Shown: positions 51,848-59,250 of the stretch, piece after piece
Layout: each line of letters opens with the position of its first letter
Numbering within the stretch: the first letter of the stretch is position 1
NCBI RefSeq assembly: GCF_035944375.1
Contig: NZ_DASZBE010000043.1
Length of the DNA: 64,000 bases
Source of the DNA: Allobosea sp035944375
GTDB lineage: Bacteria > Pseudomonadota > Alphaproteobacteria > Rhizobiales > Beijerinckiaceae
Reading direction: 5' to 3' (one strand)
Notes under the pieces: generated by a model
Database searches by the model: none
What the model saw: only the letters and a program-made list of their open reading frames with translations
Told to the model about the DNA's origin: nothing
Made by a program: the position numbers and the translations under genes

Positions 51848-53065
51848 ATGACGATCGACCGCCGCAGTCTTCTGGCCGGCGCCTCCGCCGGCGCCGCCAT
51901 CCTCGCCGCACCGAGTATCGTCCGGGCTCAAGGGGCCGGGCCCATCAAGGTGGGCGAAATCAACAGCTACACGGCCCAGCCGGCCTTCCTGAAGCCCTAT
52001 CGCCAGGGCTGGGAACTGGCGCTGGAGCAGATCAACGCAAATGGTGGCGCGCTCGGCCGCAAGATCGAGACGATCTTCCGTGATGATGGCGGCAAGCCCG
52101 AGGACGCGGTGCGCCATGCCGGCGACCTCATCAATGCCGAGAAGGTCGACCTGCTGTCGGGCGGCTTCCTCTCGAATGTCGGTCTCGCGATCGCCGACTT
52201 CGCCAACCAGAACAAGCGGCTCTACGTCGCCTCGGAGCCGCTTTCCGACGCGCTCGTCTGGGCCAAGGGCAATCGCTACACCTTCCGCTTAAGGCCCTCG
52301 ACCTATATGCAGGCGGCCATGCTGGTCGAGGAGGCTGCGAAGCTCCCGGCCAAGAAATGGGCCGTCGTGGCGCCGAACTACGAATATGGCCAGTCGGCCG
52401 TGAAGTGGTTCAAGGAACTGCTGAAGAAGGCCAAGCCCGATGTCGAGTTCGTCGCCGAGCAGTTCCCGGCGCTCGGCCGGATCGATGCCGGCGCCACCGT
52501 GCAGGCGCTGGAAGCCTCCAAGCCCGACGCGATATTCAACGTCACCTTTGGCGGCGACCTGACGAACTTCGTCCGGCAGGGCAACACCCGCGGCCTCTTC
52601 GAGGGCCGCACCGTGGTCTCGATGCTGACCGGCGAGCCGGAATATCTCGATCCGCTCGGCGCCGAGGCGCCTGTCGGCTGGATCGTCACCGGCTATCCAC
52701 AGGCCGACATCAAGACGCCGGAACACCTCAAGTTCCGCGAGGCTTACGTCAAGAAGTTCAACGATTATCCGCGGCTCGGCTCGGTGGTCGGCTTCGACAC
52801 GATGAACTCGATCGCCGCCGCGCTGACCAAGGCGGGCTCGACCGACACCGAGAAGCTCGTCGACGCCCTCAAAGGGCTGAAGTTCCCCTCCGCTTTCGGG
52901 GCGGCCGAGTACCGCGCCATCGACCATCAGTCGACGCTCGGGGCCTTCGTCGGCAAGACCGCGCTGAAGGACGGCAAGGGCACGATGGTCGACTGGCGCT
53001 ATGCCGACGGCGCCAAGTACCTGCCCAGCGACGAGGTGGTGAAGACGCTGCGCCCGGCCGGGTGA
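51848..53065 (+). CDS. LIV-type ABC transporter substrate-binding protein
   Basis: A 405-residue periplasmic protein. A Tat-type signal peptide (MTIDRRSLLAGASAGAAILA, cleavage after VRAQ) precedes a type I periplasmic-binding fold. Typical elements are IKVGEINSYT, INANGGALGRKIETIFRDDGGK and VDLLSGGFLSNV. The family binds amino acids, urea, amides or aromatic acids. It is the first gene of an importer unit with the fused permease and two ATPases. The nicotinate catabolic genes converge on this operon, so a pyridine carboxylate is a candidate ligand (inference). Confidence 0.9.
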   Translation: MTIDRRSLLAGASAGAAILAAPSIVRAQGAGPIKVGEINSYTAQPAFLKPYRQGWELALEQINANGGALGRKIETIFRDDGGKPEDAVRHAGDLINAEKVDLLSGGFLSNVGLAIADFANQNKRLYVASEPLSDALVWAKGNRYTFRLRPSTYMQAAMLVEEAAKLPAKKWAVVAPNYEYGQSAVKWFKELLKKAKPDVEFVAEQFPALGRIDAGATVQALEASKPDAIFNVTFGGDLTNFVRQGNTRGLFEGRTVVSMLTGEPEYLDPLGAEAPVGWIVTGYPQADIKTPEHLKFREAYVKKFNDYPRLGSVVGFDTMNSIAAALTKAGSTDTEKLVDALKGLKFPSAFGAAEYRAIDHQSTLGAFVGKTALKDGKGTMVDWRYADGAKYLPSDEVVKTLRPAG

Positions 53066-53110
53066 GGCTTCCTTTGCCGGTCTAACCACATCGTTGCGAA
53101 CACCCGCAGC

Positions 53111-53214
53111 GTCATCCCGGACAAGCCGCGCAGCGGCGCCGCTCCGGGATCCATTGTAGAGCGCAACGCCCTATGATGGATCCCGGGACGGCGCTTCGCT
53201 CCGCCCGGGATGAC
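53111..53214. repeat. Intergenic palindromic repeat (class 1) between the binding protein and permease genes
   Basis: A 104-bp element bounded by GTCATCCCGG and CCGGGATGAC. Inside it CCGGGATCCAT (53144-53154) and ATGGATCCCGG (53176-53186) are inverted repeats, and each half also folds on itself. This is the style of REP/RIME-like elements common in Hyphomicrobiales. It may lower transcription from the binding protein into the permease. Confidence 0.75.
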
Positions 53215-53252
53215 GGGGGTGTCGTCGCGCCTGCCATTTGCACGGGGCCCGC

Positions 53253-55142
53253 ATGATCGACCTCATCCTCACCCAGACGCTGAACGGCCTGGCCTCGGCC
53301 TCGTCGCTGTTCCTCGTGGCGTCGGGGCTGTCGATCATCTTCGGCGTCACGCGGATCGTGAACTTCGCCCATGGCTCGCTCTATATGCTCGGCGCCTATC
53401 TGGCCTGGACGCTGGTCGGGCGTTTCGGGCCGGCGGACGCGCTCGGCTTTTGGGGCGGCGTTCTGGCGGCGGCGGCCCTGACGGGGCTGATCGGCGTCGT
53501 CATCGAGGTGCTGATCCTCAGACGGATCTACCAGGCGCCGGAGCTGTTCCAGCTGCTCGCGACCTTCGGCGTCGTGCTGATGCTGCAGGACGTGGCGCTG
53601 GCGATCTGGGGGGCGGAGGACAAGATCGGGCCGCGCGCGCCGGGCTTCAAGAGCTTCGTCGTGATCTTCGGCAACCGCTTCCCGACCTATGAGCTGTTCC
53701 TGATCGCGGTCGGGCCGATCGTGCTGCTGATCCTCTGGCTTCTGTTCCAGAAGACGCGCTGGGGCACGCTGGTGCGGGCGGCGACGCAGGACCGCGAGAT
53801 GGTCGGCGCGCTCGGCGTCAACCAGCGCCTGCTCTTCACCTCGGTCTTCGCCTTCGGCTCGATCCTGGCCGGCCTGGGCGGTGCGCTGCAGCTGCCGCGC
53901 GAAGCGGTGACGCTGCACATGGACCTGGCGATGATCTCGGAGGCCTTCGTCGTGGTCGTGGTCGGCGGGCTCGGCAGCGTCACCGGCGCCTATCTCGCCG
54001 CTGTGCTGATCGGCATCCTGCACGCCTTCGGCATTCTGATCTTCCCGAAGATCACGCTGGTGCTCGTCTTCCTGGTCATGGCGGTGGTGCTGGTGGTCAA
54101 GCCCTACGGGCTGATGGGCAAGGCGCCCGTCGGCCATCAGAGAGCCCATGGCCCGGCCGAGCCGCTGCTGCGCCCGGCCGACGGCACGACGAAGCTCGCC
54201 GGGCTGATCGGCCTCCTGATCCTGGCGCTGGCGCCGCTGGTCACGCCCGACCACATGCTGGTGACGCTGACCGAACTGGTGATCTTCGCGCTGTTTGCTG
54301 CCTCGCTGCACTTCATGATGGGGCCGGGCGGGATGGCCTCCTTCGGTCACGCCGCCTATTTCGGGCTCGGCGCCTATGGCGCAGCGCTCGCCGTGAAGTG
54401 GCTGGGCGCGCCGATGGAGCCGGCGCTGCTGATGGCGCCCTTCCTGGCGGGGATCGCCGGCGTCGTCTTCGGCTGGTTCTGCGTGCGGCTGTCGGGGGTC
54501 TATCTCGCCATGCTGACGCTCGCCTTCGCGCAGATCGCCTGGGCGACGGCCTTCCAGTCGGTCGATCTCACTGGCGGCGACAACGGCATCCTCGGTGTCT
54601 GGCCCTCGGCCTGGGCGGCCTCCAAGACGGTCTATTACTATCTGACGCTGGTGATCTGCGCGGCGGCGGTGCTGGCACTGCGGCTCACCATCTTCTCGCC
54701 CTTCGGCTACGGCCTGCGGGCGGGGCGCGACAACGCGCTCAGGGCGGAGGCGATCGGCCTCGACGTGGTGCGCATCCAGTGGGTGGCGTTTGCGGTCGCC
54801 GCCTTCTGCGCCGGGATTGCGGGCGCGCTCTTCGCCTTCTTCAAGGGCTCGGTGTTTCCGACCTACATGGCGATCCCGCGCTCGGTCGATGCGCTGCTGA
54901 TGGTGCTGCTCGGCGGCGTGCAGACGGTGTCCGGGCCGATCATCGGCGCCTTCGCCTATGCCGGGCTGCACGAGCAGCTGATGAAGGCGACGATGTACTG
55001 GCGCTTCGCGCTGGGGCTGTCGATCGTGCTGCTCGTCGTCCTCTTCCCGCGCGGGCTCGTCGGCACGATCCTGGCGCTGCGGGAGCGTCGCGCCCGACCC
55101 GAACCAGCTCCGGCGACCCGTCTGGCGGAGGCGGTGCGATGA
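53253..55142 (+). CDS. Fused LivH-LivM ABC permease
   Basis: A 629-residue inner-membrane protein made of two permease halves. Residues 1-290 match LivH (LFLVASGLSIIFGVTRIVNFAHGSLYMLGAY is split here as LVASGLSIIFGVTRIVNFA and HGSLYMLGAY; later VVVGGLGSVTGAY). Residues 310-629 match LivM (GGMASFGHAAYFGLGAYGAA, VRLSGVYLAMLTLAFAQ, LLGGVQTVSGPIIGAFAY). In most bacteria these are two proteins. The linker is about 25 residues. The ATG at 53253 gives the normal LivH start. Its stop overlaps the ATPase start (ATGA). Confidence 0.92.
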   Translation: MIDLILTQTLNGLASASSLFLVASGLSIIFGVTRIVNFAHGSLYMLGAYLAWTLVGRFGPADALGFWGGVLAAAALTGLIGVVIEVLILRRIYQAPELFQLLATFGVVLMLQDVALAIWGAEDKIGPRAPGFKSFVVIFGNRFPTYELFLIAVGPIVLLILWLLFQKTRWGTLVRAATQDREMVGALGVNQRLLFTSVFAFGSILAGLGGALQLPREAVTLHMDLAMISEAFVVVVVGGLGSVTGAYLAAVLIGILHAFGILIFPKITLVLVFLVMAVVLVVKPYGLMGKAPVGHQRAHGPAEPLLRPADGTTKLAGLIGLLILALAPLVTPDHMLVTLTELVIFALFAASLHFMMGPGGMASFGHAAYFGLGAYGAALAVKWLGAPMEPALLMAPFLAGIAGVVFGWFCVRLSGVYLAMLTLAFAQIAWATAFQSVDLTGGDNGILGVWPSAWAASKTVYYYLTLVICAAAVLALRLTIFSPFGYGLRAGRDNALRAEAIGLDVVRIQWVAFAVAAFCAGIAGALFAFFKGSVFPTYMAIPRSVDALLMVLLGGVQTVSGPIIGAFAYAGLHEQLMKATMYWRFALGLSIVLLVVLFPRGLVGTILALRERRARPEPAPATRLAEAVR

Positions 55143-55945
55143 TCGCTCTCGCCCCTGCCGACGTGGCGAGCGCCGTCGCCGCCAGCGAACCCGTCCTCGT
55201 CGTGCGCGACCTCGCCAAATCCTTCGGCGGCGTGCGCGCGGTCGATGGCGTCTCCTTCTCGGTTCTGCCCGGCACGATGCTGGCGCTGATCGGCCCCAAC
55301 GGCGCCGGCAAGACGACCTGCTTCAACATGCTCAACGGCCAGCTGCGGCCCGATGGCGGGGAGGTGCTGCTCGCCGGCCGCGCGATCACGGGCCTGAAGC
55401 CGCGCCATGTCTGGCGCATGGGGGTTGGCCGCACCTTCCAGATCACCGCGACCTTCACCTCGATGACGGTGCGCGAGAACGTCCAGATGGCGCTGATCTC
55501 GCATGCCGGCGGGATCTGGAGCCCCTTCGGTCGCGCCCGCGACCGCCATCGCGAGGAGGCGGACGGCCTGCTCGCGCAGGTCGGTATGCTCGAGCAGGCC
55601 GAGCGCGCCTGCGGCGTGCTGGCTTATGGCGACCTCAAGCGCGTCGAGCTTGCGGTCGCGCTCGCCAACCGGCCGCGGCTGCTGCTGATGGACGAGCCGA
55701 CCGCGGGCATGGCCCCGCGCGAGCGCATCGAACTGATGGCGCTGACGGCGGGCATCGCCACCGCCACGGGCATCGCCGTGCTCTTCACCGAGCACGACAT
55801 GGATGTCGTCTTCACCCATTCCGACAGCGTCATCGTGCTCGATCGCGGCCGGCTGATCGCCCATGGCACGGCGCAGGAGGTGCGGCAGGACCCCAATGTC
55901 CGCGCCGTCTATCTCGGCTCCGGCGCGACCTCGGGAGGGCATTGA
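55139..55945 (+). CDS. livG: LIV-type ABC transporter ATPase, LivG family
   Basis: A 268-residue ABC ATPase. Walker A is GPNGAGKTTCFNMLNG, followed by the LivG-type VGRTFQITATFTSMTVREN. The signature motif is degenerate: LAYGDLKRVELAVALA has no LSGGQ, where LivG proteins have LSYGxQR. Walker B is LLLMDEPTAGM and the switch His is in TEHDMDVVF. It pairs with LivF on the fused permease. Confidence 0.93.
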   Translation: MIALAPADVASAVAASEPVLVVRDLAKSFGGVRAVDGVSFSVLPGTMLALIGPNGAGKTTCFNMLNGQLRPDGGEVLLAGRAITGLKPRHVWRMGVGRTFQITATFTSMTVRENVQMALISHAGGIWSPFGRARDRHREEADGLLAQVGMLEQAERACGVLAYGDLKRVELAVALANRPRLLLMDEPTAGMAPRERIELMALTAGIATATGIAVLFTEHDMDVVFTHSDSVIVLDRGRLIAHGTAQEVRQDPNVRAVYLGSGATSGGH

Positions 55946-55946
55946 G

Positions 55947-56657
55947 ATGAGCGCGATGCTCGAGATCACCGGGCTCGACGCCTTTTACGGCCGCGCCCAT
56001 ATCCTGCAGGGCGTGAGCTTTTCGATGCAGCGCGGCGAGGTTCTGGCCCTGATGGGCCGCAATGGCGCCGGCAAGTCGACGACGATGAAGGCGGTGATGG
56101 GCCTGGTCCCGCCCGCCGGCGGCAGCGTCAGCTTCGAGGGCCAGCGGGTCGACGGGCGCGAGCCCTTCGAGATCGCGCGCATGGGCATCGGCTATGTGCC
56201 GGAGGACCGGCGCGTCTTTTCCGAGCTGACCGTGATGGAGAACCTCTCGGTGGCGCAGCGCCCGGCACGGGCGGATGCGCCGCACTGGACGCCGGAGCGG
56301 CTGTTTGCCCTGTTTCCCAACCTCGGGCGCATGCGCGACCGGCCGGGCGGGGCGATGTCGGGCGGCGAGCAGCAGATGCTGACGATCGCGCGCACGCTGA
56401 TGGGCAATCCCCGGCTCGTCCTGCTCGACGAGCCGTCGGAGGGGCTGGCCCCGGTCATCGTCGAGGAGATGGCCAAGACCATCCTGGCGCTGAAGAGCGA
56501 GGGGCTGACCGTGCTGATCTCGGAGCAGAACCTGCATTTCGCCGGCAATGTCGCCGATCGCGCCGCGATCATCGAAAAGGGCATCATCCGCTTCACCGGC
56601 ACCATGGACGAGCTGAAGGCCGATGAGGCGGTCAGGGCGCAGTATCTGTCGGTGTAA
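55947..56657 (+). CDS. livF: LIV-type ABC transporter ATPase, LivF family
   Basis: A 236-residue ABC ATPase with Walker A GRNGAGKSTTMKAVMG, the LivF element GIGYVPEDRRVFSELTVMENL, signature MSGGEQQMLTIARTLM and Walker B LVLLDEPSEGLAP. It starts two bases after the livG stop and ends the operon. Confidence 0.94.
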   Translation: MSAMLEITGLDAFYGRAHILQGVSFSMQRGEVLALMGRNGAGKSTTMKAVMGLVPPAGGSVSFEGQRVDGREPFEIARMGIGYVPEDRRVFSELTVMENLSVAQRPARADAPHWTPERLFALFPNLGRMRDRPGGAMSGGEQQMLTIARTLMGNPRLVLLDEPSEGLAPVIVEEMAKTILALKSEGLTVLISEQNLHFAGNVADRAAIIEKGIIRFTGTMDELKADEAVRAQYLSV

Positions 56658-56665
56658 GCGCTTGC

Positions 56666-56759
56666 CGTCATTCTCGGGCGGAGCGCAGCGCAGACCCGAG
56701 AATCTCAGGACCAGAGGACACGGGTTTCCGAGATGGTCGGGTCAAGCCCGACCATGACG
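56666..56759. repeat. Intergenic palindromic repeat (class 2) between livF and the UPF0280 gene
   Basis: The sequence starts CGTCATTCTCGGG and ends CCATGACG. It contains two hairpins: TTCTCGGG (56671-56678) with CCCGAGAA (56695-56702), and ATGGTCGGG with CCCGACCAT around a TCAAG loop. It lies between two convergent genes, overlaps the 3' end of the minus-strand gene by a few bases and may act as a bidirectional terminator. Confidence 0.7.
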
Positions 56760-57617
56760 CGGAAGGGCCTCGATCCACCCGACACTGCGCCACTCGTCGG
56801 CCAGCGCCAGCAGCGCGCCCTCGATCAGCCCGTCGCGCCGCAGCGCCTCCGCCATCCTCACGCCCGATGCGAGCGCCGCGGCGATCGCCTCGGGCGTGAG
56901 CGGCCCGACATCGACGGTGACGGGCAGGTTGCGCAGGTCGCTGTCGGGGTCGAGGTCGCGCGCCGGCCGCCGGATGACGGCGGCGTCCTGCAGATCCGTC
57001 GCATTTGCAATAACGGTCGCGGCCGCATCGGCCTCGGCGGCGCTGCGGGCGAGCACGGTGACGGCATCGGCGATGCCGCGCGAGAACGATCGGCCGCGCC
57101 AGCCGCTCGTCGCGATGCCGCAAAAATGCTGCGCAGCATGAGGTGCAGCATGAAGCCGGATGAAGCCCTCCGGCCGGGCGCGGACGAGCGAGGGCACCAC
57201 GCCGATGTCGAGCGGATTCTCCGGCGTGACCAGCACGGCGATGTCGCCACCATTGTTGACATAGGCGCGCTCGAGACCGGGGACGGCCTGCGCCATCGCG
57301 CCCAGCACGGTGTCGGCGACGGCCCCGGCGACGGCGGCCATCGGCGTGATGAACTGCTCGCGAAAGAACCAGCAGGCGCGGGCCATGCGCCTTGCCGTCG
57401 CGCCGGCCAGCGGCGGCGGTTGCGGCCCGAGCGGCTGGCGCAGGACCGCGAGCTCGCCGGCGAGCTCGGCCAGCAGGCCGTCGAAGGCGGTCTCGGCGGC
57501 GCCATAGGCGCGCTCGATCTCTGCGGGAGCGCCGAAGGCGGCGATGACGAGATCGCTCGGGCCCTCCTGCAGATGCAGGCGGTTACCCGGCAGGCGGGCG
57601 ACGCGGTGGGATGTCAT
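56742..57617 (-). CDS. UPF0280 family protein (ApbE-superfamily fold)
   Basis: A 291-residue protein. UPF0280/ApbE-like elements are AYVNNGGDIAVLV in the centre and GIATSGWRGRSFSRGIADAVTVLA, which matches the FAD/flavinyl-transfer region of the ApbE fold. The function of UPF0280 is not established. It lies directly downstream of the 6-hydroxynicotinate reductase-like gene on the same strand, as in other reductive nicotinate loci, and might modify or support that flavo-FeS enzyme. A palindromic repeat separates the two genes. Confidence 0.85.
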   Translation of the reverse strand: MTSHRVARLPGNRLHLQEGPSDLVIAAFGAPAEIERAYGAAETAFDGLLAELAGELAVLRQPLGPQPPPLAGATARRMARACWFFREQFITPMAAVAGAVADTVLGAMAQAVPGLERAYVNNGGDIAVLVTPENPLDIGVVPSLVRARPEGFIRLHAAPHAAQHFCGIATSGWRGRSFSRGIADAVTVLARSAAEADAAATVIANATDLQDAAVIRRPARDLDPDSDLRNLPVTVDVGPLTPEAIAAALASGVRMAEALRRDGLIEGALLALADEWRSVGWIEALPRHGRA

Positions 57618-57630
57618 CCGACGTCCTTAC

Positions 57631-57716
57631 CCGTCATTGCGAGCGCAGCGAAGCAATCCAGGGGGGGGTGTAGAGCCCGACGAGACTGGATTGCTTCGCT
57701 GCGCTCGCAATGACGG
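57631..57716. repeat. Intergenic palindromic repeat (class 3), perfect 31-bp arms
   Basis: The left arm (57631-57661, beginning CCGTCATTGCGAGCG and ending GCAATCCAG) and the right arm (57686-57716) are exact reverse complements, separated by 24 bp. This CGTCATTGCGAGC/GCTCGCAATGACG family is frequent in bacterial genomes. It sits between the reductase and UPF0280 genes of one operon and could reduce read-through or stabilise the upstream mRNA. Confidence 0.85.
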
Positions 57717-57723
57717 GGGCATG

Positions 57724-59250
57724 TCAGCCCCGTCGCAGCGGCCAGGGGTTCTCCGCCGCGCCGCCCTCGATCCGGGCCTGGCCGCCATGGGCGCGCAGGA
57801 CTTTCTCGACCGGAACGATCTCCTCGGCATGGCCGCCGCAGGCGAGATAGAGCTCGCGCGGCAAGGTGAACTCGATCGGTGCGACGATGGCGGGCGTCGG
57901 GACATAGCCGAAGGCGTTCTTTGGCATCCGCAGCACATCGACCATGACGGTGATGCCGCCGCCGGGCCAGACATAGACTGGCGCGCCGCCCATGGTGACG
58001 CGCGTCGTGCCACCCTGGACGGAGCGGGTGAGCAGGATCGGGTTCTCGGTGACGCCGGCCCGCAGCGAGCCGCCGGCGCCGGCGACGAACAGAACGCTGC
58101 AGAGCGACGGCTCGCAGTTCTCGCCGATGCGCTCGACGACCTGGCGCACGGCGGCGGGCATCTCCGCCTCCACCGGCAGCAGGTTCTCGTCGAGGATGCA
58201 GTAGAGCGAGTCCTCGCCGGTGGTCGAGGTCATCAGCAGCCGCATGCCGGGCCAGGCTGTGCCCGGGTCGATCTTCTGGATGATCGAGAGCGGGTCGGTG
58301 ATGTCGGTGCCACCCCAGCCGAGGCCTGGCTGCGCCACCTGGAAATAGCGGCCGGGCGTCGACTTGCGGCCGCGGACGCGGATGCCGGCGGGTTTCATGT
58401 CGAGCACGCGGCCGGCCTGATGCTCGGTCAGCACGCCGGTGATGTGGTCGTCGACGACGATGACCTCGTCGACATGGCCCTGCCACTGCTTGGCGAAGAT
58501 GCCGATCGTGGCCGAGCCGCAGCCGACGCGCATGCGCGTCTCGGGCTTGCCGTCGACGATCGGCGCCTGGCCGGCCTGGACGACGACGCCATGGCCGCCG
58601 TCGATGGTGAGTTCGACCGCCTCGCCATTGCCGAGCTTCAGCATCGTCTCGCAGGTGGTGTTGCCCTCCTTCTTGGAGCCGCCGGTGAGATGGCGCACGC
58701 CGCCGATGGAGAGCATCTGCGAGCCGTATTCGGCGGTGGTGACATGGCCGACCTGCTCGCCATTGACGCGGATCGCCGCGGTCTCCGGGCCGAGATGGCG
58801 GTCGGTGTCGATCTTCACCTTGAGGCCGCAATAGGAGAAGATGCCCTCGGTCACCACGGTCACCGTGTCGACGCCCTCATGCTGCGACGAAACGATGAAG
58901 GGGGCGGGCTTGTAGTCGGGATAGGTGGTGCCCGAGCCGATGCCGGTGACGAAGACGCGCTCGGCGGGCAGGATCGAGCCGTCCCAGTCCTGTGCGTTTT
59001 CGGCAAAGGCGACGAGCGGCTGGCCGCCCTCCACCGCCTCCGCCAGCAGCACGACCGGATCGGTGCGGATCAAGAGCCCGTTCTCATTGGCATAGCGCGA
59101 GCAGGCGCCGGCGCGGCCCGGGCGGATCCGGCACAGCACCGGGCAGGCGTCGCAGCGGACGATGCCCTCATCGCCCTCGGCGACGCCGAATTTGCGCGAG
59201 CGCTCGGCGAGCACGCTCTCCTGCGTCGTCATCGGGTTGATCTCGTTCAC
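57724..59250 (-). CDS. 6-Hydroxynicotinate reductase-like iron-sulfur flavoenzyme
   Basis: A 508-residue protein. The N-terminus has a cysteine motif CDACPVLCRIRPGRAGAC, likely an Fe-S site, with further cysteines in FSYCGLKVK, NTTCETM and MRVGCGSAT. The sequence agrees with the 6-hydroxynicotinate reductase family known from Eubacterium barkeri, which reduces 6-hydroxynicotinate to 1,4,5,6-tetrahydro-6-oxonicotinate using ferredoxin. The GTG at 59250 has AAGGAGG about seven bases upstream and overlaps the molybdenum hydroxylase stop; an internal ATG at 59232 is an alternative. The gene context (hydroxylase and enamidase) supports the assignment strongly. Confidence 0.82.
   Translation of the reverse strand: MNEINPMTTQESVLAERSRKFGVAEGDEGIVRCDACPVLCRIRPGRAGACSRYANENGLLIRTDPVVLLAEAVEGGQPLVAFAENAQDWDGSILPAERVFVTGIGSGTTYPDYKPAPFIVSSQHEGVDTVTVVTEGIFSYCGLKVKIDTDRHLGPETAAIRVNGEQVGHVTTAEYGSQMLSIGGVRHLTGGSKKEGNTTCETMLKLGNGEAVELTIDGGHGVVVQAGQAPIVDGKPETRMRVGCGSATIGIFAKQWQGHVDEVIVVDDHITGVLTEHQAGRVLDMKPAGIRVRGRKSTPGRYFQVAQPGLGWGGTDITDPLSIIQKIDPGTAWPGMRLLMTSTTGEDSLYCILDENLLPVEAEMPAAVRQVVERIGENCEPSLCSVLFVAGAGGSLRAGVTENPILLTRSVQGGTTRVTMGGAPVYVWPGGGITVMVDVLRMPKNAFGYVPTPAIVAPIEFTLPRELYLACGGHAEEIVPVEKVLRAHGGQARIEGGAAENPWPLRRG

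Noticed and set aside
53112..54971. 619-codon minus-strand frame over the LivH-LivM gene
   Set aside because: Shadow frame rich in Gln, Arg and Asp without domain features.
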